Positions 26,615 through 34,578 of a DNA stretch of 64,000 bases are shown in pieces. Position 1 is the stretch's first letter, and each line of letters starts with the position of its first letter. The translations under genes and the position numbers were made by a program. The notes below the pieces were generated by a model. That model was given only the letters and a program-made list of their open reading frames with translations. It was not told the origin of the DNA and ran no database searches. The DNA comes from Curtobacterium sp. S6. GTDB lineage: Bacteria; Actinomycetota; Actinomycetes; Actinomycetales; Micrococcaceae. The DNA lies in NCBI RefSeq assembly GCF_000710345.2, contig NZ_JHEL01000015.1:1116001-1180000 (forward strand). The letters are read 5' to 3'.

Positions 26615-28114
26615 TCAGGAGGAGGCCCGGGCCGCCTTCGCCTCTCCTCGGCCCTGCATCATGTCGCGCACGCCGATGCACCCTGCCATGATCACCACGA
26701 CGGCGATCACGAGCAGGCCGGTCATCATCGCGGTCGGCCAGTCCGAGCGCGCGACCATGGCAAAGACGATTCCGGTGATCGCGGCGATGCCGATCGAGGT
26801 GCCGACGCGCTGTCCGGTTTGGAGCACTCCGCCGGCCGATCCGGCGTATCGCATGGGAACGTCCGCAAGCGTCAGGGTCTGGTTCGGGCTCACCACGAGC
26901 CCCTGGCCACCGCCGACGAAGGTCAGGCTCAGGAGCATCCACCATTCGCTGAGCCCCATCGCCCCGTGGAGGTAGACGAGTAGCGCCGTCGTCAGCAGGC
27001 CGAAGAGAACCGAGGACATCCCGATGAGCACCAGCGGCCGGCCGATCCTCACGATGTACCGGCCCGCGATGGGCGCGCTGATGGCGCTGGCCGCGGCGGC
27101 CGGAAGTCCCATCATTCCCGAGGCCAATGCGGTGTGGTGAAGGCCGGATTGCATGTAGAGGGCGACCAGGACCCAAATGCTCGTGACCCCCACGAAGTAC
27201 AGGCCGATCAGCATGGTTCCGTTAGCGAAGGACCGCGTGGCGAACAGGTCCATGTCGATCATGGGCTCCCCACCGCGGCGTCGGTATCTCCGTTCCCACC
27301 AGACCCAGAAGGCCATCAGCCCGGCGCCGACCACGATGGATCCCCAGATCCACGGGCCCACGGACGACTCCACGAAAGGAAGCATCACGAGGAGCACGGC
27401 GAGGCCAAAGCTCACGAGCCCGACCGGGTCCAAGTCGGCTTTCGGCCGGCGCTGGGGATGCGCCGGATCGATCACCGGCATCGAAGACGTCGAGTGCTCC
27501 GCGGGCACCGGCTTCCAGGCTGACTCCGGCAACCAGGCCTTGGCCAAGAGCAACGCGATCACGCAGATGGGCACGTTGACCAGGAAGGATGCACGCCAAC
27601 CGATGCTTTCGCCGAAGAGCGCGACCAGGACGCCGCCGAGCACCGGCCCGATGGCCACCGAGACCCCGACGACGCCGCCGAACATACCGAAGGCCTTTCC
27701 GCGCGCGGCGCCCTTGAAGTACTGCTGGATGAGGCCGATGGTCTGCGGGTTCAGCAGGCCGGAGCCGAGGCCCATGGCCACACGGGCGATATTCAGCACC
27801 AACACGGAGGGCGCCAGCCCGGAGACCAGGGCACCGAGCCCAAAGAGACCGACGCCGGCCATGAACAGCGGGCCCCGGCCGTAAACATCCCCGGCTCGAC
27901 CCGCGGCCACGAGAAGCACCCCGAAGGCCAGGGCATACCCGGAAAGGACCCACTGCAACGCGGAGCTTCCCGCCCCGAGGGAGTCCTGGACGGAGGGCAG
28001 CACGACGTTGACGATCGACACGCTGAGCAGGGACATGAACAGCGGAACCAGGGTCAGGGCAAGGATTTTCTTCTGCTCGCCGGCGAAGGATTCTGAGGAT
28101 TGAGGAGTGGCCAT
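26615..28114 (-). CDS. MFS multidrug exporter, DHA2 (14-helix) family
   Basis: A 499-residue drug:H+ antiporter. 'ALTLVPLFMSLLSVSIVNVVLPSVQDSL' (split) is the typical opening; motif A-like 'AGRAGDVYGRGPLF' lies between helices 2 and 3; motif C-like 'GVSVAIGPVLGGVLV' is in helix 5; and a cytoplasmic loop with WWERRYRRRGG precedes the second half. About 14 hydrophobic segments are visible. ATG 28114 (MATPQSSES) follows AGGA at 9 nt; the open frame extends further but into the divergent promoter region. It is divergent from the zinc alcohol dehydrogenase, suggesting a shared regulator and perhaps a shared toxic substrate such as an aldehyde. Confidence 0.88.
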   Translation of the reverse strand: MATPQSSESFAGEQKKILALTLVPLFMSLLSVSIVNVVLPSVQDSLGAGSSALQWVLSGYALAFGVLLVAAGRAGDVYGRGPLFMAGVGLFGLGALVSGLAPSVLVLNIARVAMGLGSGLLNPQTIGLIQQYFKGAARGKAFGMFGGVVGVSVAIGPVLGGVLVALFGESIGWRASFLVNVPICVIALLLAKAWLPESAWKPVPAEHSTSSMPVIDPAHPQRRPKADLDPVGLVSFGLAVLLVMLPFVESSVGPWIWGSIVVGAGLMAFWVWWERRYRRRGGEPMIDMDLFATRSFANGTMLIGLYFVGVTSIWVLVALYMQSGLHHTALASGMMGLPAAAASAISAPIAGRYIVRIGRPLVLIGMSSVLFGLLTTALLVYLHGAMGLSEWWMLLSLTFVGGGQGLVVSPNQTLTLADVPMRYAGSAGGVLQTGQRVGTSIGIAAITGIVFAMVARSDWPTAMMTGLLVIAVVVIMAGCIGVRDMMQGRGEAKAARASS

Positions 28115-28238
28115 GGTGTCCAGTCCTACTCTGACCTGGCGATTCCGTCCATTACGTGTCTCACCGGTACGCACGGAAGTGATGATTCCCCTCACCCCGT
28201 TCATGCGCAGGGCGAACGGTGGGCGACAGCACGGATAC

Positions 28239-28276
28239 ATAGTCGTACATTGATATGTGGATCCAACGACGACTAT
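28239..28276. promoter_or_regulatory. Inverted repeat in the MFS-adh divergent promoter region
   Basis: ATAGTCGT (28239-28246) and ACGACTAT (28269-28276) form an 8-bp inverted repeat, centres 30 nt apart (three helical turns), ending 16 nt before the adh start and overlapping its ribosome site region. It may be a bipartite operator; no regulator gene is adjacent. Confidence 0.25.
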
Positions 28277-28292
28277 TGCAGGAGGCATCCCT

Positions 28293-29360
28293 ATGCCCAT
28301 TTCCGTCAAAGCCCTTCAGAAGACCGGTCCGGACCAGCCGTACCGTGTCGCCAAGATCAACCTGCGCGATCCCCGCGCGGACGACGTCGTCATCGACATC
28401 AAGGCCGCCGGCATCTGCCACAGCGACATCCACACGATCCGCAACGAATGGGGCGAGGCCCACTTCCCCCTGACCGTGGGGCATGAGATCGCGGGCGTCG
28501 TCGAGGCCGTGGGCCCCGAGGTCACCAAGTACAAGGTTGGCGACCGCGTGGGCGTCGGTTGCATGGTCAACTCCTGCGGCACCTGCGACGAGTGCCGCGA
28601 TGGCCAGGAACAGAACTGCACCAACGGCGGCATGGTCGGCACCTACAATTCGGAGGACGTCGACGGTTCCATCACCCAGGGCGGTTACGCCGAAAAGGTG
28701 GTCGTGAACCAGAACTTCGTCCTGCGCATTCCGGATGCGCTGGACTTCGACGTCGCCGCACCCCTGCTCTGCGCGGGAATCACCACGTACTCCCCGCTGG
28801 CCACCTGGGATGCCGCCCCGGGCAAGAAGGTTGCCGTGCTCGGCCTCGGAGGCCTCGGCCACATGGGCGTCCAGATCGCCGCCGCCAAGGGAGCCGAGGT
28901 CACCGTGCTCTCCCGTTCCCTGAAGAAGGAGCAGGAGGCGCTGGAACTCGGTGCGACCCGCACCCTGGCGACCTCCGACGAGGACTTCTTCTCCGAACAC
29001 CGTGGCGAATTCGACCTGATCCTCAACACGATCTCCGCGTCGATCCCGGTCGATCAGTACATGAGCCTGCTCAAGCCCCGCGGGGTCATGGCCGTGGTTG
29101 GTCTCCCCCCGGAGAAGCAGGAGTTCAGCTTCGCCTCCGTGATCGGCGGACGCAAGGCGATCGCCGGCTCGAATATCGGTGGCATTCCCGAGACTCAGGA
29201 AATGCTCGATTTCTGCGCCGAGCACGGATTCGGCGCGAAGATCGAGAAGGTTTCGGTTCATGAGGTGGATGAGGCCTACGACCGCGTGGTCGCCGGCGAC
29301 GTGAAGTTCCGTTGCGTGATCGACACCTCGACCTTCGACGACGCGGAGGCCACCGCCTAG
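28293..29360 (+). CDS. Zinc-dependent NAD(P) alcohol dehydrogenase (cinnamyl-alcohol/YahK type)
   Basis: A 355-residue medium-chain dehydrogenase/reductase. Catalytic zinc ligands Cys in 'GICHSDIH' and the His-Glu of 'VGHEIAG'; structural zinc cluster 'CGTCDECRDGQEQNC'; Rossmann motif 'GLGGLGHMGVQIAAAKGAEV' followed by SRS, which favours NADPH. This subgroup (mycobacterial AdhC, E. coli YahK) reduces aldehydes broadly. ATG 28293 follows GGAGG at 7 nt, an excellent ribosome site, so the upstream open frame is ignored. Neighbour context with an exporter suggests aldehyde or xenobiotic detoxification; this is inferred. Confidence 0.92.
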   Translation: MPISVKALQKTGPDQPYRVAKINLRDPRADDVVIDIKAAGICHSDIHTIRNEWGEAHFPLTVGHEIAGVVEAVGPEVTKYKVGDRVGVGCMVNSCGTCDECRDGQEQNCTNGGMVGTYNSEDVDGSITQGGYAEKVVVNQNFVLRIPDALDFDVAAPLLCAGITTYSPLATWDAAPGKKVAVLGLGGLGHMGVQIAAAKGAEVTVLSRSLKKEQEALELGATRTLATSDEDFFSEHRGEFDLILNTISASIPVDQYMSLLKPRGVMAVVGLPPEKQEFSFASVIGGRKAIAGSNIGGIPETQEMLDFCAEHGFGAKIEKVSVHEVDEAYDRVVAGDVKFRCVIDTSTFDDAEATA

Positions 29361-29380
29361 CGGCGCGCTTTCCGAGTCCA

Positions 29381-29460
29381 GACGCCGACCTCGGCGTCCG
29401 TGCAAGACCCGGTCGTGGGCCTGCCGATGTGATCGGCGGGCATCCGCGGCCGGGTCTTGC
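29381..29460. other. Structured intergenic region: small hairpin plus two-tier stem-loop
   Basis: Just after adh, GACGCCGA/TCGGCGTC (29381-29388, 29391-29398) forms one hairpin. Then GCAAGACCCGG (29402-29412) pairs with CCGGGTCTTGC (29450-29460), enclosing a second 10-bp stem GCCTGCCGAT/ATCGGCGGGC (one G-T pair) with a GTG loop. The outer and inner stems could stack into one long rod. No T-run follows, so it may be a terminator of unusual form or a structured RNA. It fills half of the 199-nt gap between adh and udk. Confidence 0.6.
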
Positions 29461-29559
29461 GCATCGGGCGGGTGTGAGGCACGGCGCTCGTGAGTCCCCG
29501 CGCTCGACGATTGCGGCAGAATAGAGAGGCACGTCGTCGTCGTAGAGAGCAGCTAAGCC

Positions 29560-30180
29560 ATGAAACCACTGGTCATCGGCATCGCCGGGGGCACCGGCTC
29601 CGGAAAGACCACCCTGACCCGAGAGCTGATTGCCCGCTTCGACGAGCACGTGGCCGTGGTTTACCACGACAACTATTACAAGCGTAGGGATTCTCTGAGC
29701 TACGAGGAGCGGTGCCGGCTCAACTACGACGCCCCCGAGGCTTTCGACAACGAGTTGCTGGTCAAGCACCTGGATCAATTGATCGCCGGCGGAACCATCG
29801 AGTGCCCGATCTACGACTACGCGGATCACAACCGGTCCGAGGAGACCGTGATGATCGACTCGCAACCCATCGTCATCATGGAAGGAATCCTGATCTTCGC
29901 CGAAGAAGAGATCTGCCAGCGGTGCGACATCAAATTGTTCGTCGACACGGACGCCGACGTGCGCATCCTACGACGCATCAAGCGCGATGTTCTCGAGCGG
30001 GGGCGGTCCGTCGAATCCGTGGAACATCAGTACCTGTCCACGGTCAAGCCCATGCACGAGCTGTACGTCGAGCCTTCCAAGCGCCGCGCGGACCTCATCA
30101 TTCCGGAGGGAGGCGGCAACCTCGTCGCCCTGGACATGCTCGTCCACCGGATCAATCGCCAACTCGACCCCACCACCTGA
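29560..30180 (+). CDS. udk: Uridine kinase
   Basis: A 206-residue kinase that phosphorylates uridine and cytidine in pyrimidine salvage. Walker A 'GIAGGTGSGKTTL' (~residues 7-19), 'VVYHDNYYKRRDSLSYEER', 'NYDAPEAFDNELL', the lid 'RRIKRDVLERGRSVESV' and 'VEPSKRRADLIIPEGG' all match Udk. The ATG follows GAGAGCAG with moderate spacing. It converges on the HNH gene with an 8-nt gap and no visible terminator. Confidence 0.95.
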   Translation: MKPLVIGIAGGTGSGKTTLTRELIARFDEHVAVVYHDNYYKRRDSLSYEERCRLNYDAPEAFDNELLVKHLDQLIAGGTIECPIYDYADHNRSEETVMIDSQPIVIMEGILIFAEEEICQRCDIKLFVDTDADVRILRRIKRDVLERGRSVESVEHQYLSTVKPMHELYVEPSKRRADLIIPEGGGNLVALDMLVHRINRQLDPTT

Positions 30181-30188
30181 CCCTCGGC

Positions 30189-30911
30189 TCATCCTGTCCC
30201 CTGGCAGTCCCCGAGCGTGGCCAGCATGGCGCTTCGTTCCGCTTCGGTCACGCTGAGCCCGTACCGGGCTTTGACCCTCGCCTGACGAAGAACGTACGGG
30301 CAGCGGAACGGGATATTCGGCGGCAACCAGGCCGCCGCGTCGTCGGCGCCCTTCTCCTCGTTGGCGGGGCCGTCGACGGCCAAAAGATTCTCAGGGTCGT
30401 TGGCGAAGGCACGACGCCGTTCGTTCGGCCAGTCCCGGGCGCCGGAGGACCACGCGTCCGCCAGGGCCACCACGTGGTCGATCTGAACCCGGCGGGAATC
30501 CTTGCCCGCGATGAATTCGATGTCCCGGCCGGTGTAGGGATCGTGCAGGGTGCCCCTCGCGACCACGCAACCCTCGTGCCCCTTCATCACGGGATGGTCC
30601 AGGTCCCGGCGCAAGACATCATTGCGGGTGTCACAACCGTTGTGGTCCTCGTCGAACCATGGCGCGCCGAAACGATCCCGGCGGTACGATTCACGACCCT
30701 GCTTCTCACCGATCCGAAGTGCCGCAATCTGCCGGGCGGCCGCTTCCGGGATCACGATCTGCCCGCCGGCCGGCGCCCAGGCCGGCGCCTTGACGCCACC
30801 CCACGGAACGGCCCAGGCCGCGATCACGCCCGCGGCGATGACGACGATCGCCCACAGGACCCATGTCCCGATCCCCGCGGTGACGGGGCCAACCCTCTCG
30901 TGCCTCTTCAT
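30189..30911 (-). CDS. Membrane-anchored or secreted HNH endonuclease (DUF1524)
   Basis: A 240-residue protein: a hydrophobic N-terminal segment ('GTWVLWAIVVIAAGVIAAW', residues ~13-31) then a GmrSD/DUF1524 nuclease domain. 'HNGCDTRNDVLRRDL', 'GTLHDPYTGRDIEF', the His-Val pair in QIDHVVALADAW, 'NLLAVDGPANEEKGADD' and 'WLPPNIPFRCPYVLR' form the HNH beta-beta-alpha-metal site. Actinobacteria commonly export such nucleases; the target is probably environmental DNA. ATG 30911 (MKRHERVG) is chosen over 30935 because the basic tail then directly precedes the membrane segment. Confidence 0.86.
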   Translation of the reverse strand: MKRHERVGPVTAGIGTWVLWAIVVIAAGVIAAWAVPWGGVKAPAWAPAGGQIVIPEAAARQIAALRIGEKQGRESYRRDRFGAPWFDEDHNGCDTRNDVLRRDLDHPVMKGHEGCVVARGTLHDPYTGRDIEFIAGKDSRRVQIDHVVALADAWSSGARDWPNERRRAFANDPENLLAVDGPANEEKGADDAAAWLPPNIPFRCPYVLRQARVKARYGLSVTEAERSAMLATLGDCQGTG

Positions 30912-31035
30912 GGCGCCAGATTGGCACCGGGTCACCGGACCCCGGGAATGGCTCCTAGCGGTCGCTCACCGATTGTGGACGGGCGCCGCTTCTTGAGGTA
31001 GCTCGGGTCAATGGTGGAAGAAGCGTCAGCGAACC

Positions 31036-31680
31036 TCACGCGTCCAGGATGATGACGTCCAAGGTCCGGGGTCCGTGAACCCCTTCTACGCGTTGCAGCT
31101 CGATGTCCGACGTCGCCGACGGGCCGGAGATCATGGTGATGGGACGCTCCGGATTGATCCGGCGCAGGGCCTCGGGGATCAACTCCACAATCGAATCGGA
31201 GGGCACGACGCAGATGTGATGATCCGGAACCAGGGTGATGGCACGACGCCCCTCTTCCGACGTCCCGTTGAGGAATATCGTGCCGGTCTCCGAGCAGGAA
31301 ACGGTCGACGATGTCACGACCGCGTTGACCGCATCGAGCTCCCTGTGCGTGAGAGACCCGGCACGCGGCGCGAACCCGGAATCAACGATATGCCGGCGGG
31401 CCGCGCTGTCCTCGGGGATCCAGGCGAGATTGAGCCCGTTGGGGATCACGTACATCGACGACTTGCCGAGGAGCTCTTGGATGCGGCCGGCGATGCTCGA
31501 GGATGTCTCTTCGTAGACGTTCGCCTTGTAGTCCAAGAGCCGGTCCTTGAGCATGTCCCTGATGGCCTCGCTCGACTTGGTGGACTCCGTGCGATATTCG
31601 CGGGTAGGGGTCGGAGCCTGGGGATGATCCGCGAGCGAAGCGCGGATACGACCCAGGATGTCAGCTTTAGCATCGGACAT
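31036..31680 (-). CDS. lutC: Lactate utilization protein LutC
   Basis: A 214-residue LUD-domain protein, third gene of lutABC. 'FAPRAGSLTHRELDAVNAVV', 'VSCSETGTIFLNGTSEEGRR' and 'DHHICVVPSDSIVELIPEAL' are the LUD signature, ending with 'TMISGPSATSDIELQRVEGVHGP' (split). With LutA and LutB it forms an iron-sulfur complex that oxidises L-lactate to pyruvate (shown in Bacillus). It starts 2 nt after lutB. Confidence 0.94.
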   Translation of the reverse strand: MSDAKADILGRIRASLADHPQAPTPTREYRTESTKSSEAIRDMLKDRLLDYKANVYEETSSSIAGRIQELLGKSSMYVIPNGLNLAWIPEDSAARRHIVDSGFAPRAGSLTHRELDAVNAVVTSSTVSCSETGTIFLNGTSEEGRRAITLVPDHHICVVPSDSIVELIPEALRRINPERPITMISGPSATSDIELQRVEGVHGPRTLDVIILDA

Positions 31681-31682
31681 CG

Positions 31683-33350
31683 TCAGTTACGACCTTTCTG
31701 GCTCGTGGAGCCCTCCGAGGACGAGTCCCGGCCTTCCGCGGCGGGTGCGGCGTCCCTGGCTTTGAGGGCCTGTTCCTCGTGGAGCCGTTGGGCAAGGCCC
31801 TCATTCTGGGCGAGCAACGCCTGAAGGTCCACCGGGGAACGATCCGCGGGTTTCTTGGCGCCATTCTTGCGGTTTTTCTTCCACCAGTGGCGGAAGGCCT
31901 GCTTGGGCGGCTCGGGGATGTCACGGTACTTGGTCCATCCACCCACCAGCCCGGGCAGCCAGCTGATCTTGTGCTTGGGGCCCGCCGCGACGCGCCCCAC
32001 CGGGAGCCCTCGTTCCGCCGCGGACAACAGCATCGGCCGAGAAAACATCTCTTTGGCGCCGGCCATCATCAGATCCATCTGGTCGGGGACGTGCCGCTTC
32101 TCGCCCTCCGCCTTGCCGTGCTTGGCGTCGATGTCCTTGCCGCGCAGGTGGACCAGGACATCCGGGATATTGATTTTGACCGGGCACGCTTCGTAGCAGG
32201 CGCCGCACAGGGACGAGGCGTACGGCAACGAGTTATTCGCCTGTTCCTCGACGCCCGTCAGCAACGGGGACAGGATCGCCCCGATGGGGCCCGGGTACAC
32301 GGAACCGTAGGCGTGCCCGCCGGCGCGTTCGTAAACGGGGCACACGTTCATGCAGGCGGAGCAGCGGATGCAGTGCAAAGCCTGCCGCCCCACCTCGTCG
32401 GCCAGGGCGGCGGTGCGCCCGTTGTCCATGAGGATGACGTGGAGATTCTGCGGCCCATCCCCCGGGGTGACCCCGGACCACATCGACGTGTAAGGGTTCA
32501 TCCGCTCGCCGGTCGAGGAGCGGGGAAGAAGCTGAAGGAAGACCTCCAGGTCCCGGAACGTCGGGATGAGCTTCTCGATCCCCATGAAGGAGATCAGGGT
32601 GTCGGGAAGGGTCAGACACATGCGGCCGTTACCCTCCGACTCCACGATGGTGAGCATCCCGGAATCGGCCACCCCGAAATTGGCACCGGAGACGGCCACC
32701 GTGTTCCGGAAGAACTTCTCCCGCAGGTGATGACGCGAGGCCTCGGCCAGTTCCGGCGGATTGTCCGAGATGTTGGGATCGATCCCCGGCATTTTCTTCA
32801 AAAAGATGTCGCGAATCTCGGACCGGTTCCGGTGAATCGCGGGCACCAGAATATGCGAGGGCTTGTCCTCGCCCATCTGAACGATTTCCTCGGCCAGATC
32901 GGTCTCGATCGCGTTGACCCCTTGCTCGGCAAGGAACTCGTTCAGCCCGGTCTCCTGGGTGGCCATGGACTTGATCTTGATGATTTCCTCGACACCCTGT
33001 TCGCGGATGATGTCGAGCGCGATCTGATTGGCCTCGTCCGCGTCGCGCGCCCAATGCACGTGCCCGCCACGTTCGGTGAAGTTTCTTTCGAATTCCTCCA
33101 ACAGCTCCGGCAGGCGAGCCATGACGTCCTGCTTGATCTCGGAGCCGGCGGTGCGCAACAGCTCCCAGTCCGGCAGTTCGCTGACCACTTTGGCGCGCTT
33201 TTCACGAATGGTGTGCGTCGCGAAACCCAGGTTTTCCCTGAGCTGCTCGTTCTTGAGCTCACGGCTCGCGAAGGACGTAAAGGATTCTTCCGCGACGATA
33301 TTGCCGGTGCCGTGGTGCACCTTGGGCATTCCCAATGATGTGACAGTCAT
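31683..33350 (-). CDS. lutB: Lactate utilization iron-sulfur protein LutB
   Basis: A 555-residue protein with an N-terminal LUD domain and two [4Fe-4S] clusters ('CIRCSACMNVCP' ~residue 327; 'CGACYEACPVKINIP' ~380), then a C-terminal extension ending in a charged tail of about 60 residues rich in Lys, Asp and Ala that is longer than in Bacillus LutB (about 470 residues). It is the electron-transfer core of the LutABC complex. ATG 33350 lies 2 nt after lutA, so the three genes are a single transcription unit. Confidence 0.95.
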   Translation of the reverse strand: MTVTSLGMPKVHHGTGNIVAEESFTSFASRELKNEQLRENLGFATHTIREKRAKVVSELPDWELLRTAGSEIKQDVMARLPELLEEFERNFTERGGHVHWARDADEANQIALDIIREQGVEEIIKIKSMATQETGLNEFLAEQGVNAIETDLAEEIVQMGEDKPSHILVPAIHRNRSEIRDIFLKKMPGIDPNISDNPPELAEASRHHLREKFFRNTVAVSGANFGVADSGMLTIVESEGNGRMCLTLPDTLISFMGIEKLIPTFRDLEVFLQLLPRSSTGERMNPYTSMWSGVTPGDGPQNLHVILMDNGRTAALADEVGRQALHCIRCSACMNVCPVYERAGGHAYGSVYPGPIGAILSPLLTGVEEQANNSLPYASSLCGACYEACPVKINIPDVLVHLRGKDIDAKHGKAEGEKRHVPDQMDLMMAGAKEMFSRPMLLSAAERGLPVGRVAAGPKHKISWLPGLVGGWTKYRDIPEPPKQAFRHWWKKNRKNGAKKPADRSPVDLQALLAQNEGLAQRLHEEQALKARDAAPAAEGRDSSSEGSTSQKGRN

Positions 33351-33352
33351 CT

Positions 33353-34156
33353 CTACTTACCTCCCGCGGTGGTGGACAACGCGACCGGCCCGGAAACCTC
33401 CAGCGGGTTTTCCCGGGTGCTCGCGAGGATCTCGGCAAAGTGCACCGTGGTGACGTCGGAACCCTTGCGGGAGAGCGCACCACCGATGTTCATCAGGCAG
33501 GACACATCGCCGCCGGTGCACAACTCGGCGCCGGTCGATTCGATGTTCTTGACCTTGTCCGCGGCCATCGCGCCCGAGGTATCGGCGTTCTTGAAGGAGA
33601 ACGTTCCGCCGAATCCGCAGCACTGATCCAGGTCCGGGAGGTCGACGAACTCCACGTCCTCGACCGTCCGGACGAGGTCGGATTGGCGAGTGCCGAGGTG
33701 CATGATCCTCATCCCGTGGCAGCTCGAGTGGAACGTGACCTTGTGCGGGAAGTAGGAGCCCAACTGCTCGGCGGCATTGGTCACGCCGAGGACGTCGATG
33801 AGGAGCTTGGACAGCTCGAAGGTCCGTCCGGCGACCTCCTCCGCGGCCTTGGCGGTGGCTTCGTCGCCGGCATGGCGGGCAATCATCGGTTGCTGGTGGT
33901 CCAGGGAGACCACGCACGAGGCGGACGGCGCGACGGCGACGTCGTAGTCCCACTCGGAAAAGGCCTTCACGTGGTTCTTGACCACAGGGTACGCATCATC
34001 GAAGTATCCGCTATTCACGTGCATCTGGGAACAACAGGTTTGCCCCGGAGGGAAGATCACCTCATGACCGAGACGCTCCAGGATGTCCACGGTCGCCCTC
34101 GCGACCCTGGGGTACATCGCGTCCACGATGCAGGTTGAAAAGAGTGCGATCCTCAT
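33353..34156 (-). CDS. lutA: Lactate utilization protein LutA (CCG-domain)
   Basis: A 267-residue protein with two CCG domains: 'PPGQTCCSQMHVNSGYF' (~residues 38-54) and 'LDQCCGFGGTFSFKNAD' (~190-206), plus 'HSSCHGMRIMHLG'. These ligate a non-cubane Fe-S cluster, as in heterodisulfide reductases. First gene of lutABC. ATG 34156 follows GGAG at 5 nt; the upstream frame to 34204 is leader. It is divergent from lctP-lldR and should be induced by lactate through LldR (inferred from the operators between them). Confidence 0.95.
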   Translation of the reverse strand: MRIALFSTCIVDAMYPRVARATVDILERLGHEVIFPPGQTCCSQMHVNSGYFDDAYPVVKNHVKAFSEWDYDVAVAPSASCVVSLDHQQPMIARHAGDEATAKAAEEVAGRTFELSKLLIDVLGVTNAAEQLGSYFPHKVTFHSSCHGMRIMHLGTRQSDLVRTVEDVEFVDLPDLDQCCGFGGTFSFKNADTSGAMAADKVKNIESTGAELCTGGDVSCLMNIGGALSRKGSDVTTVHFAEILASTRENPLEVSGPVALSTTAGGK

Positions 34157-34242
34157 GGCGTCTCCAATCCGGTGGATGCTGGCGGAAACCGGCCTGCTGC
34201 GCACAAACCGGCCGCCGAAGTTGATTTCACTTTAGTGACAAA

Positions 34243-34253
34243 TTGTTAAACAG
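34243..34253 (-). promoter_or_regulatory. Weak LldR-type operator on the lutABC side
   Basis: On the minus strand CTGTTTAACAA matches the corynebacterial LldR consensus TNGTN3ACNA at all but the first base. It lies about 87 nt upstream of lutA in the A+T-rich part of the region, next to the TCACT-TT-AGTGA dyad. Tentative. Confidence 0.4.
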
Positions 34254-34414
34254 CTCCAATAAGGCCGCCCTAAGTCCTCCGGACCGGCGGCCCCACGTGC
34301 ATCGCGGCGTGTCACGTCGGGCAACACGGCTGGCCACCCATCACCCCGACGCCCCCGCGACCGCGGGACCTCGCGCACCTGGCGGCTGCACCGCGATACC
34401 GGGGGAAGCGCGGT

Positions 34415-34443
34415 TTGGAATCGGTCATCGATCTAGGTATGGT
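34415..34443 (+). promoter_or_regulatory. Promoter of lctP-lldR
   Basis: -35 TTGGAA (34415-34420) and -10 TATGGT (34438-34443) with a 17-nt spacer. Transcription would start near 34450, exactly at the LldR operator, leaving a leader of about 130 nt. Confidence 0.55.
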
Positions 34444-34449
34444 CTGGTC

Positions 34450-34460
34450 TGGTCTGACCA
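34450..34460. promoter_or_regulatory. LldR operator
   Basis: TGGTCTGACCA is a perfect TGGT-N3-ACCA palindrome fitting the LldR/FadR-family consensus TNGTN3ACNA. It lies at the predicted transcription start of lctP-lldR, where a bound repressor would block initiation. It is preceded by two further GGTCT repeats (34441-34450). Confidence 0.7.
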
Positions 34461-34463
34461 CAG

Positions 34464-34479
34464 TGTAACTGAAGACACA
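34464..34479. promoter_or_regulatory. Possible GlxR site downstream of the LldR operator
   Basis: TGTAACTGAAGACACA matches the GlxR consensus TGTGA-N6-TCACA at 8 of 10 positions. It starts 4 nt after the LldR operator, in the leader of lctP. Joint control by carbon status and lactate is inferred. Confidence 0.35.
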
Positions 34480-34578
34480 TCGACGTGGATTCGGTCGCAC
34501 GGTTTGACGTCACACATCGCATCAGGGTAAGGAACGCGTGCCGAACGCGGAGTCCTCACCACGACACAAGGAGACCCC

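Larger units (their letters stand above)
34157..34578. other. Intergenic regulatory region of the lactate regulon
   Basis: These 422 nt between the divergent lutA and lctP starts hold no plausible gene; the short open frames here lack ribosome sites. The lut side (34220-34260) is locally A+T-rich, with a TCACT-TT-AGTGA dyad at 34227-34238 and an LldR-like site. The lctP side carries a promoter, an exact LldR operator and a GlxR-like site. The middle (34270-34410) shows nothing recognisable. Confidence 0.7.

Noticed and set aside
31779-33338. 519-residue plus-strand frame opposite lutB
   Set aside because: Antisense shadow of lutB, whose Fe-S motifs are clear.
34441-34455. Three tandem GGTCT units as a short repeat element
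   Set aside because: The repeat is only 15 nt and is better explained as part of the LldR operator region.
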